From NCBI RefSeq assembly GCF_023159225.1, contig NC_063166.1, forward strand, positions 43,455,149 to 43,519,148: 64,000 bases of DNA, written 5' to 3'. A program made the position numbers and the translations under genes. This DNA is from Perognathus longimembris pacificus. Taxonomy: Eukaryota; Chordata; Mammalia; Rodentia; Heteromyidae. Positions 32,871-43,144 of this stretch are shown piece by piece. Position 1 is the stretch's first letter. Each line of letters begins with the position of its first letter. The notes beneath the pieces were generated by a model that saw nothing but the letters and a program-made list of their open reading frames with translations, was not told the origin of the DNA and did not search any database.

Positions 32871-33592
32871 CTTTTGAAAACATGCTTATCTCTGCAACTA
32901 TAGCCAGTCTAGTTGCATCAAAGTGCCAGGAACCCTTTAGAACAGGTGATCAACTGATTAGGAGAATAACAAAGGAGACTTTATGGGTTGTTTGTGTTAT
33001 TGTGTTAGGGAATGAACCCAGGGCTCTACTCAGACATTTAATTTGGATTTTGGACTGGGTAGAATTCTATTAGAGTGCTATTTATTGCTTTGTCCTTCAC
33101 AGTAAAAAAATAAAAATTAGGGGGGCATAATTCATTCAAAAGCAAAAAATTAAGAGTCATGCTTGTATTTTTTGCAGATGACCTTAAACTGGGAGAAATG
33201 ACAAATAAAAAACAGATGACATAATCAACATGAAATGCTTTCCCCAACACAGAAAAAGAAATGCCATGGCTGTACTTGAGGACAGAGCATGGGGAACTGC
33301 TCAGCCCAGGAGGGCAGGTGCCTGGCATTGGTCCTGTTTGAGTGAAAGACAGATTATTGTGAAAACCAAAGAAGAGAGTGGTTTTAAGCTGGACAGTGGG
33401 CAAAAGATCCATTGTCACAAGAAGCAGCAACAACACCAGGATTCCCTTTGGACACCGCAAGCTATGGGGACTGGGTGCTGGGCAGCACTGCTCCGCTTTA
33501 GGTCCCTGGATGAAGCACCTGACCAAGACAGAGACTCAGAGCAAGGAATAGAGAATTACTGGGGCCCACTTCTACCAAAAATGAAGACCCTT
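32871..33592. other. Intergenic unique sequence
   Basis: No recognised gene. Frames at 33038-33526 (-) and 33230-33625 (+) overlap each other and show no family motif. Confidence 0.4.
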
Positions 33593-33790
33593 CTTGGTGC
33601 CGGTGGCTCATACCTGCAATTGTAGCTACTCAGGAGGCTAAGATCTGAGGCTCACAGTTCTCAGCCAGCCCTGGCAGGAAAGTTCATGAGGCTATTAGTT
33701 CTAATTAACTGGAAGTGGTGCTGTGGCTCAAAGTGGTAGAGATATAGCTTGAGCAGAAAGAAAGTAAGAAAAAGCAAGAAAGCAGGCAGG
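33593..33790 (+). repeat. SINE-B
   Basis: Head GGTGCCGGTGGCTCATACC, with a GAAA/GGCA-rich tail at 33757-33798. Confidence 0.82.
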
Positions 33791-34276
33791 CAGGCAGACC
33801 TACTTTGGAAATGGGAAATCATTCTGTCCCTGTGGGCTGGGCAATAGAGCCAAGGGCAGGACACCCAAGCAGGTCCAGCCATCAGGGAGTGCCACCAAGA
33901 CACTATTACTGCAAAGTTGAAAGGCAAAGACTGCAGGATGATGTTGTAGCACTGAAAATCTTCTGGTTCATTGGTCCACAGGCACTTCTTGGGCTGACTA
34001 CACAGCCTGTAGCCGTGATTCCAGAACTACAATTCGATGATGTGTCTGTCAAATGGGAGATGTACTTCCAGGAGCTGCCTGGTATAGGGGCAGCTCTGGC
34101 CGCCATGGCCCACAGTAAGTAGCAACTCTGAAGATGGAAGGTCCCATAGCCTTGAGGTCTACATGCAATGTTGGCCAGACACTGGACACTGCACACAGGC
34201 AGAGGACAGAAGGTCCTGCTCATTGTGTAGCTGTAGCCCAGAGCTGTAGGAGCCATGTACACAATGTTTGTGCAGA
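33791..34276. other. Sequence left of ERV-2, unrecognised
   Basis: Before ERV-2 inserted, this joined directly to 38835-39085. It could therefore be the 3' continuation of the CHMP1-like retrocopy on the minus strand, but no coding match is visible. Confidence 0.4.
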
Positions 34277-34282
34277 CTCAAC
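34277..34282. repeat. Target-site duplication of ERV-2, left copy
   Basis: CTCAAC, repeated at 38829-38834. Confidence 0.93.
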
Positions 34283-34818
34283 TGTTGGGCTCCAAATTGC
34301 CAGGCTTCGCTCTACCCCTCCCAATCCACATGAGGAGGGGTCCTGGGCTTATCTATCTCTTCTGTCTGGGATCCATACTCACTCTCTCACATCCCCCCAG
34401 CCGGTAGGGTTTAGACACAGGAGCAGGGTCCCAGGCTTAGCCTCGGTTCACGTGTGGGTGCGAGACCCCCATACTCGCCAGCCCAAGGAAGACACGAGCG
34501 CATGGAGTCTCGGAGACCGTCTCTGGGATGATTCTATTTTTATTCAAATGAGGAGGCATAGATATACCCCAAAGGCGGGCACAAGAGAGGGAGAACAGAT
34601 TGGCCACGAGAGCTGTCCGTCAAGTGATGTCAAGGGACTTCCCTTGTGGGTGGAGGCCCAGCCCCCCAGGCAAGGATTGGGTTTCTGGGGTACCCCCGCC
34701 ATTGCACACGTGCTCGCCCCAGGAGCAGGGGCTTCTCTTCCTGTTAAAGGTGGAAGAAGAAGGGAGGAGACAGGCCAAGGCCAGCTGTGGCCTCTTAAAG
34801 GCACAGCTAACCCCAACA
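34283..34818 (-). repeat. ERV-2 3' LTR (536 bp)
   Basis: On the minus strand it begins TGTTGGGGTTAG and ends GAGCCCAACA. AATAAA is at 34544-34539 on the minus strand. Unlike the ERV-1 LTR in sequence. Confidence 0.93.
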
Positions 34819-35160
34819 TCTGCTACTCTTTTTTTGTTTTGTTTTGTTTTGTTTTGTTTAAATTAGCAGAGGATGTTGTAAACATATGGCATATATAGGC
34901 ATAAGGCAAATGCTGACATAAGACATATATATGAATATAGGGCCTCTTCCACAAAGGGAAGGGGTAGATAAAGTGGTGGCCATCCGTCTGGCTTTGTCCA
35001 GAGAAGCTGGAGTCCTCAGCTGGTTTCTGCACCAAGTGCAGGAAGGTGCAGACATCATTCATTCCTCTTGGCAGTGAGGTATAAGCAGGCTTAGTTCTGG
35101 CATCTTTGGTAGTCCACCACTGGTGACTTAAACATATGTGGTTAGTAAAACATTCTTTTT
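34819..35160 (-). other. ERV-2 internal 3' end with purine tract
   Basis: Next to the LTR the minus strand reads an A-rich (AAAAC)n stretch followed by AAAAAAAGAGTAGCAGA, the probable polypurine tract. No open frame with known content. Confidence 0.55.
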
Positions 35161-35368
35161 TTTTTTTTTTTTTTTGGCCAGTCCTGGGCCTTGGACTCAG
35201 GGCCTGAGCACTGTCCCTGGCTTCTTCCTGCTCAAGGCTAGCACTCTGCCACTTGAGCCACAGCGCCGCTTCTGGCCATTTTCTGTATATGTGGTGCTGG
35301 GGAATCGAACCTAGGGCCTCGTGTATCCGAGGCAGGTACTCTTGCCACTAGGCTATATCCCCAGCCCC
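35161..35368 (-). repeat. SINE-A inserted in ERV-2
   Basis: ACATTCTTTT flanks it at 35150-35159 and 35369-35378. Belongs to the CGTGTATCCGAGGC subfamily. Confidence 0.93.
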
Positions 35369-35990
35369 ACATTCTTTTTATATATAAACATTGAAGCGAA
35401 GGTGCTAAACCTTAGCGCTTACTTTTTTAAAAAACATTTTTATCATGAAACATTGAAGTTGGGTGTCAAACCCTCAGCTCCTATTTCCCTGTAATGGGAC
35501 TCCCCTAAACCAAACAGTAGGGGGAGAGGAGTGGAAGAAACATGGTGCAAAATTTCTTTAGTTTTTGTACAAAACTGCAAGTGACACTGCCACAGCTAAA
35601 TATTGTGCCTCAAGAAACACTCAAGGAAGAGTTTAGAAAGCAAACAAACGGAGAAGGAAGCTGGTTGCTTTTTTACCGCTACCACTGTTGCATGCAGGCA
35701 GGTTTTCTGTATTCTCTTAGAAGAGCAGAAGGAATCCAGTATGTTCCTTGTTTTCCTGAAGAGAACAAGAAGAGACATTTCTCCAGAGCAAGTGCTCTGG
35801 GTTTTTAGTTTTCCAATCTGTAAAAACATTTATAAGGCTCTTTCCCACTGTTTTGGGAAGATTTAAAATTTCTTAAGATATTTCTTAAGATATATGATAT
35901 AAGCATAGCTATCCTTACTAATCATGAGGGCTACTTCCCCTCTCTCTCCCTTTTTTTTTTCAATTTTTATTTTTATTATTATTTTTTTCT
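35369..35990 (-). other. ERV-2 segment homologous to ERV-1 pol end and 3' region
   Basis: Blocks such as CAGCTCCTATTTCCC, GTGCAAAATT and AAATATTGTGCC match GCTCCTATTTCCC, GTGCAAAATT and AACATTGCGCC in ERV-1 at 2130-2280. Further on, TAATCATGAGGGCTACTTCC matches TGGTCATGGGGGCTTCC at 2701. No intact coding frame. Confidence 0.75.
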
Positions 35991-37440
35991 TATGACATGG
36001 CAGGGCACCAGGCTGGGTTGGGAATAAGGGTGGTGGTCTTTCTTCTGGAGCTACTTCCTGCTGTAAGGGGGCGAGGTGGTCAAGGGGGGGGGGCCTGGTC
36101 AGCCTGGCACCATCCAGTGTTGCTGGCAAAAGTTCTTATCATTACCACAAGAATGGAATGGCCATCTGGGCCAATGGGTGTCCTGGTCTCATCTGGGCAC
36201 CCTGTAGCTTGGCCCAGCAGTATGGAAGAGTGATGGCCTTGAACTGCAAGTTTCCAGGTGGTGACTTTAGGGAGATGTTATTCTGTCAAAAAGAGACTGT
36301 TGAAAAGATCAAGCAAAGTATTGACAAGTTCTCAGAGCTGGTTGGCATGAATGGCATAAAATATATCCTGGGCATAAGCCAGAAAAGTAGACTGGTTAAG
36401 GACATTTAAATCCCCCAGCATATTCTGGTTGGTTGCTGAGTATTTCCTGGCCTTGTAGGCAGATGCCCTTTTGGCTTAAGCAGGGTGATGATTTTAAGAG
36501 ATTTTCCTAGTTATAAAATCCCAAGATCACTCTGTAGCTTTTAACAACTATGGTGCCTTTGATCTGGCAATTGTTGGCACTCTGATTGTTTAAATTTTCA
36601 TTTAGGAATGTACTTTCAGGCCTTTGTCTTGGCCTTGCTTGCATCAGAAAGACTTTGAACTCAAATGACAATTTTTTCCTTAATGCAGGAATCATAATTA
36701 CAAATTTAGAGGCACTTATTCATTTAGCTTTTTAATAAATTAGTGAGAATCATTAGCTTATTTTGCTATATTTTGAGTACATACAGGGTTAACAAGAGTT
36801 AACTCTTATCCCTATAGTTAATCAAACATACTTTAAACGCTTGCCTGATTCTATATAACTTAAGATAGGAGTCTCACATGGAAATTCAGTATCTGAATCA
36901 TCAGACTAATATCCAAGATAACTTAGTCGTGTTTGCCAGGGTTTAAACACAAGGGATTTTGGCCTCAGCATTTTGCTTTTTCTAATATCTCCAAGTTACA
37001 AGAGTATCGCAGGATCTAATCACTTCAGGCAAGCAAACCTTTTAACCATTTAGAAAAACTCTTTCAATTTCTGGTATCTCTGAGCTGATAATTATAGGAA
37101 ATCCAACCAAATTATTTATTGCTGTATCAAAACTATTGTTCGCCTTTTTAAAATACCTCCAATTATTTTGGGTATTTTTCGGAAGTCTGAGGCTTTTTTT
37201 TTTTCTTGCTCTCTCTCTCTCTGCCTGTAGCTGCAAAGGATGCAGGCAAACACAGCAGGGTTTTTTTTTTCACAGAGACGCAGGTGTTAGCCCTGCCCAG
37301 CTGCAGAAAGATCGCTGGTCTCTTGAGTCCCCGCCCATCTGCGGTAACGGTGGGAAAAATTTGGAATCTTTTTTATCTGTTAACCAAGCTTAGAATTTAG
37401 CCCACAAACTCAGAATTAACGAGCCTCCGACTAGTGAACA
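35991..37440. other. ERV-2 internal region of unknown origin
   Basis: 1.45 kb with no match to ERV-1. The + strand has an 83-codon frame at 36158-36409 with a KIKQSIDKFSELVGMNG segment that I do not recognise. The minus strand has a Pro-rich frame (35863-36129) that could be a gag remnant. Confidence 0.4.
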
Positions 37441-38292
37441 TTGACAAAAAACTGAGAACCCTTTTTGTCTCCTTTAAAGCAGATTATCCAGCCTTCCCAG
37501 GACTCAGAGGCGGGGCGGGAGGAGGGAGCACAAAGCAGTTTCCGCCCCAAAAGCCTCCGCGGGCCTACCAGCAAGGGTGGGGGCGGGGAGAAGATCAACC
37601 TGCCTCAGCAAGCACTGATAACAGAAATCTAAGATCCTGTCTCTTTTCAGCGGCCATATAATCCAATCCAGTGGGTTTGGGGCCAGCTTTGGGAGAGAGC
37701 GTGCACAGCTCTGCGCCCTGGGACGCTGCTGCATTAAGCCGCTCTTGCTACCCTGGTGCGGGTGCTCGGCGGCCCAAAGATTCTCACGCTAGGCACTCGG
37801 CGGCGCTGCCCCTCTCGGTGGCCCAAAAAAGGGAAGAAAAGCAGGCGCCGGTGTGAGGGCAAGCCGCTCCCGATGCCCGGCGAGTCTCTATGCTCGCCAT
37901 GTCTCAACCCAGCTGGGACCACGATCTCTCACGGCAGTACGCGGAATTTGCGCCGCTGCCTTGAGTCCCGAGTTCCCGGAGGCACAGGACTTTAAAAGTC
38001 CCGGGGTGGGGGGGGGGGCCTGGACTAGACTGAGGCCGCCGCCCTGCCTGGTGCCCGGGGATGCGCGAAGCTGCGCGCCCATCTCCGCGGGCTGCAGAAA
38101 TCTCTCGGTCATTGGCCCATGCCAAAAATTCGATCCGGTCTCTTGGACACAGATCCATTTTGCCCCACCTTCTCTTTCTTTTGGTGGGGAACCAACATGT
38201 CCTGGAGAATTCCTCTCTCCATTTTCCCGAGGGCTACCAGAAGCCACAGGCTTACTCCAGTGGGTTCTGTGCTCCCACGCTGGGCCGCCAAT
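37441..38292 (-). other. ERV-2 leader region, GC- and CpG-rich
   Basis: This 0.85-kb stretch has many CpG dinucleotides (for example around 37680-38110), in strong contrast to the flanking DNA. It lies just downstream of the 5' LTR in element orientation. Its frames on both strands are not convincing. It may be a long retroviral leader or a captured host sequence. Confidence 0.5.
38273..38290 (-). promoter_or_regulatory. ERV-2 primer binding site, tRNA-Lys-like
   Basis: Two bases after the LTR (minus strand) the sequence is TGGCGGCCCAGCGTGGGAGC-like. It matches the tRNA-Lys(1,2) type site TGGCGCCCAACGTGGGGC apart from an extra G and two or three changes. Confidence 0.6.
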
Positions 38293-38828
38293 TGTTGGGC
38301 TCCAAATTGCCGGGCTTCACTCTACCCCTCCCAATCCACGTGAGGAGGGGTCCTGGGCTTATCTATCTCTTCTGTCTGGGATCCATACTCACTCTCTCAC
38401 ATCCCCCCAGCCGGTAGGGTTTAGACACAGGAGCAGGGTCCCAGGCTTAGCCTCGGTTCACGTGTGGGTGCGAGACCCCCATACTCGCCAGCCCAAGGAA
38501 GACACGAGCGCATGGGGCCTTGGAGACCATCTCTGGGATGATTCTATTTTTATTCAAATGAGGAGGCATAGATATACCCCAAAGGCGGGCACAAGAGAGG
38601 GAGAACAGATTGGCCACGAGAGCTGTCCGTCAAGTGATGTCAAGGGACTTCCCTTGTGGGTGGAGGCCCAGCCCCCCAGGCAAGGATTGGGTTTCTGGGG
38701 TACCCCCGTCATTGCACACGTGCTCGCCCCAGGAGCAGGGGCTTCTCTTCCTGTTAAAGGCAGAAGAAGAGGGGAGGAGACAGGCCAAGGCCAGCTGTGG
38801 CCTCTTAAAGGCACAGCTGACCCCAACA
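38293..38828 (-). repeat. ERV-2 5' LTR (536 bp)
   Basis: Pairs with 34283-34818. Differences cluster around 34497-34520/38507-38530 and 34760-34775/38770-38785. Confidence 0.93.
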
Positions 38829-38834
38829 CTCAAC
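38829..38834. repeat. Target-site duplication of ERV-2, right copy
   Basis: CTCAAC, matching 34277-34282. Confidence 0.93.
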
Positions 38835-39089
38835 ACATGACAAAGATTTACCTATACCTAAAAGGAACAATTCTAAGGCACATGGCCTGACAGCTGGGAG
38901 GAACTGAAGCCAGGCTCCCATGAAGCTCTGAAGAGTCAGAAAAGTCAGTGGAGGAGAGGAGGAATGAAGGCTCCACCATGTTACAGAAGGCATCACCCAT
39001 GCAGGACACAGCCAGCTCCCTCAATGGCTATACACCAGCTCATGCCTATAGCAGAGGACTGTCTGGCAGCTATGTGAGCTAATGCAGGA

Positions 39090-39420
39090 TTTCTAAGGCC
39101 ATTCTCGGCTGAGAGGCTGAGAGACCATGGTGGCCAAACTCATGGCATCCTTCATCAGGGAAATGAGGATATTCAGGTCTTCTGCCTGTCCAGCACAGCA
39201 GACCACGCCTGTGGATGCATGATGCTCAAGGTCTTGTCCAGTGCTTCGGTCCCTGAGACATGTTACCTCCTTTGTGGTCACAGCTGTGTGGCTCTTGGAG
39301 ATGATTCTGCACTATGTCAAGGTCTTTGTTCTTGTGGAGCTCATCTGTAGTGTACATTTTCACGCAACCCATTTTTTGCCAATTAAAACTGAAAGGCCTT
39401 CACTTTTGCCTGTATACTAT
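39090..39420 (-). pseudogene. CHMP1A: CHMP1-like retrocopy, second partial copy
   Basis: Minus-strand translation shows, in shifting frames, ALDKTLSIM (family KALDKALSTM), a VLDRQ-like stretch (family VMDRFEQQ), MKDAMSLAT (family MEDSMSSAT) and AENGL. These are consecutive parts of the ESCRT-III protein CHMP1A, which acts in membrane scission on endosomes and at the midbody. Several frameshifts and stops separate them, so no protein can be made. No introns interrupt motifs that span several exons in the parent gene, hence a processed copy. It repeats the central region already present at 39424-39815. Confidence 0.65.
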
Positions 39421-39423
39421 TCA

Positions 39424-39815
39424 CTTCAACTGCAGCATGTTATCTTCTACATCCAGGTTCTCTACCGACTCCTCTGAGCTCGTCACTGAGCTCACCTGCT
39501 GCAGATCCATGGCAATCAGGGTCTGGTCTGATCTGTTGGCCCCTGCACCACGTTCCTGGCCATCCTCTTCATAGTCATGGCTGTTTACAGCTTGGAGATG
39601 AATAGGCATTGCACCCAAGCAAGGTACCAGACAGAGCCAGATCATACCTTTGCTCTTGTGAATGTTACTTTCAGCTTGCACTTAGGCACTCTCCATTTTT
39701 CTGCTAAAGGTCCTTCATATTGGCCTGTTTGGAAGTAGAGTTCCTGATTGGTTGTCTTTCATAGATAGCTTCTCCAGCTGCTTCACTGTGAACTTTGCCT
39801 AGAAAAGGGTCTGAT
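39424..39815 (-). pseudogene. CHMP1A: CHMP1-like retrocopy, first partial copy
   Basis: Minus-strand frames contain KFTVKQLEKL (family KFTAKQLEKL) at about 39768-39800, then the central VQTAVTMKG-type DNA with ACAGCCATGACTATGAAG around 39575-39592, then IAMDLQQVSSV and ENLDVEDN (family MDLQKVSSV and QNLDVHT). The best continuous frame is 86 codons (39421-39681). An in-frame stop and frame changes break it. CHMP1A fits better than CHMP1B because of the MDLQKVSSV motif. It lies directly upstream of the second copy in the same orientation. Confidence 0.7.
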
Positions 39816-39902
39816 GCGTGGCCAGTCTCAGTGACCTTGCTCAGGGTAGCACCCATATATATTGTGTCTCAAATTTGGCTGATGTCACTAACACACTGGG
39901 AA

Positions 39903-39956
39903 GGCAGGCAGGCAGGCAGAGAAAGAGAGAGAGAGAGTGAGAGAGAGAGAGAGATC
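39903..39956. repeat. (GGCA)n/(GA)n microsatellite
   Basis: Four GGCA units followed by GAGA repeats. Confidence 0.93.
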
Positions 39957-40038
39957 CCACATTTTTCAAATTGATGAATAAAAATCATACTCATTATTGG
40001 TATAATGTGTGTAAGGGGCAACTTAAAAGCTGCTTTTA

Positions 40039-40268
40039 GCCAGGTGCTTGTAGGTCATGCCTGCAATATTAGCTAATAGGAGGCTGAATTCTGAGTTCAA
40101 ACACAGCCAGAGCATAAAAGTCTGTGAGATGAGACTCTTATCTCCAATTAACCAGCAAAAAGCCAGAGTTGGAGGTGTGGCTCAAGTGTTAGAGTACCAG
40201 GCTTGAGCAAAATAGCCAAGTGAGAGTGGACTGCCCTGAGTTCAATCCTCAAGACTGGCAACTAAAAG
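40039..40268 (+). repeat. SINE-B
   Basis: CCAGGTGCTTGTAGGTCATGCC head; CTCAAGACTGGCAAC tail. Confidence 0.82.
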
Positions 40269-40360
40269 AAAAGGGGGAAAAGAGCTGCTTTTGTTGGGCC
40301 CATGAGCTAACCAAAAGCAAGATAAAAACTGGGCACCCAGCCCTCCACTTGGCATCTGTG

Positions 40361-40550
40361 CCTTTCTTTTTCTTTTCTTCTTCTTCTTCTTCTTCTCCTC
40401 CTCCTCCTCCTCCTTCTTCCTCTTCCTCTTCCTCTTCCCCTTCCCCTTCCCCTTCTTCTTCTCCTTCTTCTCCCTCTTCTCCTTCTCCTCTCCTCCTCCT
40501 CCTCCTCCTCCTCCTCCTCCTCCTCCTCCTCCTCCTTCTTCTTCTTCTTC
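40361..40550. repeat. (TTC/TCC)n polypyrimidine tract
   Basis: About 190 bases almost free of A and G on the + strand, abutting the 3' end of the next SINE-B. Confidence 0.97.
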
Positions 40551-40744
40551 TGTCATGGGGCTTGAACTCAGAGCTTGGGTGCTGTCCCTGAGCTCTTTTT
40601 CAATGCTGGTGCTCTACCACTTCTGGTTTTCTGGTCAATTGTAGCGAAGAGTCTCTTGGGCTTTCCTGCTGGGGCTGGCTTTGAACCATGAGCCTCATAT
40701 CTCAGCCTCCAGAGTAGCCAGGATTACAGGCGTGAGCCATTGCC
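40551..40744 (-). repeat. SINE-B
   Basis: Reverse copy ending CAGGATTACAGGCGTGAGCC. Confidence 0.82.
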
Positions 40745-40936
40745 TTTTTTTTTTAATGGAATAAGCCACCTCTTTTATTTGAAGAGTTAGTGTGATGAAA
40801 TTTTTTACCTAATAAGTTGAGAAGAGAATGAGCAAAGGAGGAAATTCCACTAGCAATTCCACTAACAAGCAGACAGTTTATCTCAGGATATAAAGGATGG
40901 CTAGATGAATGGAAAGATGAGTGATTAGCTGGTTTT

Positions 40937-41122
40937 GGTAGTGCAGGGATTTGAACTCAGGGCCATGCTTTTTTGGCAGGTGCTCTAGCACTTGAGTCAC
41001 GCTCCTAGCTATGTTGTAGTTTTTTGAGACAGGGCCTCACACCGGAGGCCAGGCTGCCCTTGAACTTATTATTTTCCTGCCTTTTAAATTCTAAGAGTAT
41101 AGATATGTGCCACCAGGCCCAG
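40937..41122 (-). repeat. Old B1-ID unit
   Basis: Reverse ID-like unit followed by a B1-like unit with TTTTTTGAGACAGGGCCTCA and GGCCAGGCTGCCCTTGAACT. Compare 13309-13485. Confidence 0.65.
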
Positions 41123-41150
41123 CATAAAGGATGATTTTAAACAACAATGA

Positions 41151-41216
41151 ATGTTGGGTATCTGTGGTCATGCTTATAATCCTAGCTACACAGGAGGCTG
41201 AGATCTGAGGATCACA
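41151..41216 (+). repeat. SINE-B, head only
   Basis: B1-like head to GATCTGAGGATCACA, then truncated. Confidence 0.7.
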
Positions 41217-41603
41217 TCTGTGCTCTTTCATCTCTCCTGTAATCACTTTGCAATCATCTTGGGTTCTAGTAAAGACAGGATTTACCACAGATAAACATCT
41301 TTTGACCAAAGGCAAGCTCCAGAGACTTGCCGTTCTTTTTTCTGTCATGTGGCACAAAGGGAAAGCTGCTCCAAAGGAAGAGAACAAGCAGAATCTCAGC
41401 AACAGACCATCTGCCAAGCTACAGCAATGACTCGTTTCTGTTCCCCTCGAGTGATGGCTGGATGATAGCTTCTTCAGAACTCCTTTGATGACAAAGATTG
41501 AGCTAATGGCCAACCACACCACATTTGTGGTTTGGGACTTTTGGAGCTCTGTATCCTTTTCTGACCACCTGCCCCAATTCTCCCTATGAAAAGCTAAGAC
41601 AAA
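41217..41603. other. Intergenic unique sequence
   Basis: Overlapped by a 177-codon minus frame (41091-41624) that runs through flanking SINE sequence; not a convincing gene. Confidence 0.4.
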
Positions 41604-41832
41604 CCAGGTGCTGGTGGCTGACACCTATAATCCTAGTTAATCAGAAGACTGAGATTTGAGGATCACAGTTCAAAGCCAGCTCAGGTAGCAAAGTTTGTAA
41701 TACTCTTATCAGCAAAAAGCTTCAAGGGAGGTATGACTCAAGTAGTAGAACATCAGCCTTGAACATAAAAGGCTAAGCAAGAGCCCAAAGTCCTGAGTTC
41801 ATGCCCCAGTACTGGCACATAAATAAATTAGT
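41604..41832 (+). repeat. SINE-B
   Basis: CCAGGTGCTGGTGGCTGACACC head; CCCCAGTACTGGCACATAAA tail. Confidence 0.85.
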
Positions 41833-42555
41833 TAATTAAGCTAAGGCAAATGTACTCTTAAAAGATAGTGTACTCCAAAAGATGGTGGAGAATGTACTGA
41901 AGTTCTGGCTTCTTGTGGGTGCCATGTAATAACTGTTTTCTCTGTGCTCTTCATGTCTCCTTATTTAGCAGATGAGGGTGACTGCCTGAACCTGACACAT
42001 GAAAGTCTTGGAGTTTGGGCCTGAGTACCTTTGCTCCCACTGACCAACTGGACAGCAGGACTCATTTCTTATACTTCACTGTACCTTTGAGCCCATTGAC
42101 CAACCATTCCCAGACTTTCCTCCTTCCTGCCTCCCAGCATCTAGGACTCCTTATTCTACTCCTACTGAAAATGCAGATGCAGCTTGCTAAAGATTGTTGG
42201 GATAGTGGGGCACCTTGATCCTGAATATCATTAATCCAGATGACAGAGGGCTTGGCCTTTGACTCTTGGTCCAAGCCTAGGACAGGCATGGGTGCAAGCG
42301 AGGCAGGGTAAGGCCCAATGTAATCCTTGTCCTCATAGGTGATGGACGATGGCCAGGGTTTCATGGCAGTGCGTGTCTCACACTGAGACTCCAGTAGCGT
42401 TTCTATCTAGGGAAGAACTTTATGCTCTCTGAAGTAGTGCTTTTGACATTCTCTCAAATACAGAAAAGCATTAAGAAGAAAGAAAAGAAAAAGCCATCAT
42501 TTACTATCTAAGCAAACACTAAAGGTTTTAAAAAATCCAAGTATTCAAAAGTATG
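41833..42555. other. Intergenic sequence with an unrecognised 100-codon minus frame
   Basis: The frame at 42062-42364 (-) starts MKPWPSSITYEDKDYIGPYP. It continues in an acidic/polar composition unlike repeat-derived frames here. I do not recognise it. It may be an old retrocopy fragment or chance. Confidence 0.3.
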
Positions 42556-42860
42556 TAAGTTGGACATAATGGCTCAGGTCTGTGATCCCAGCACTCCAGT
42601 GGCTAAGACAGGAGGACTAAGAGTTTAAGACTGGGATTGGGAATGTGGCCTAGTGGTAGAGTGCTTGCCTCATATACATGAAGCCCTGGGTTTGATTCCT
42701 CAGCACCACATATATAGAAAAGGCCAGAAGTGGTGCTGTGGCTCAAGTGGTAGAGTGCTAACCTTGAGCATAAAGAAGCCAGGGACAGTGCTCAGGCCCT
42801 GAGTTCAAGCTCCAGGACTGGCAAAAAAAAAAAAAGTTTGACTAGACTACATAGCAACAC
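42556..42860 (+). repeat. B1-like unit split by SINE-A
   Basis: B1 head at 42556-42636 (GGTCTGTGATCCCAGCACTC) and its end at 42837-42860 (AGACTACATAGCAACACCC). Confidence 0.7.
42637..42836 (+). repeat. SINE-A nested in B1
   Basis: GGGATTGGGAATGTGGCC to CCAGGACTGGCAAAAAA. Confidence 0.92.
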
Positions 42861-42872
42861 CCAATAATAAAC

Positions 42873-42874
42873 AT

Positions 42875-42933
<59 letters not shown>
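42873..42933. repeat. (GT)n(GA)n compound microsatellite
   Basis: About 13 GT then about 17 GA units, joined to the SINE-B that follows. Confidence 0.97.
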
Positions 42934-42936
<3 letters not shown>

Positions 42937-43144
42937 CTGGGGCTTGAATTCTAGGCCTTGGGCTCTCACTTGGCTTTTTCATAAAAGGCTAGAACTTGAG
43001 CCACAGCTCTACTTCTGCTTCTTCCTGGTTAACTGGAGATAGGAATCTCTCAGATTTGTCTCCCTGGATGGCTTCCAATGGTGAGCCTAATTGCTCAGCC
43101 TCCTGAGTAGCTAGGATTGTAGATGTGAGCCCCTAGTGCCCTGC
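42934..43144 (-). repeat. SINE-B
   Basis: Reverse copy with CTCCTGAGTAGCTAGGATTG. Confidence 0.82.

Larger units (their letters stand above)
34283..38828 (-). mobile_element. ERV-2: class II-type LTR element without recognisable gag-pol
   Basis: A 4.5-kb minus-strand element with two 536-bp LTRs and a 6-bp duplication. I count about 12 differences between the LTRs (about 2%), so it is clearly older than ERV-1. The internal region is only 3.5 kb, including a SINE-A. Its 3' part (35440-35970) is collinear with ERV-1 2070-2740, which is the end of pol and beyond. The remainder (36000-38292) does not resemble ERV-1 gag-pol. This layout, coding region replaced but LTRs and primer site kept, is like mouse ETn relative to MusD, so mobility in trans is plausible but inferred. 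Confidence 0.9.

Noticed and set aside
37853..38890. 345-codon + strand frame
   Set aside because: It runs antisense through the ERV-2 leader and its 5' LTR. The same peptide recurs at the other LTR (34134-34898), so it is LTR-derived noise.
41091..41624. 177-codon minus frame
   Set aside because: Both ends lie in SINE sequence and the middle has no recognisable family; treated as chance.
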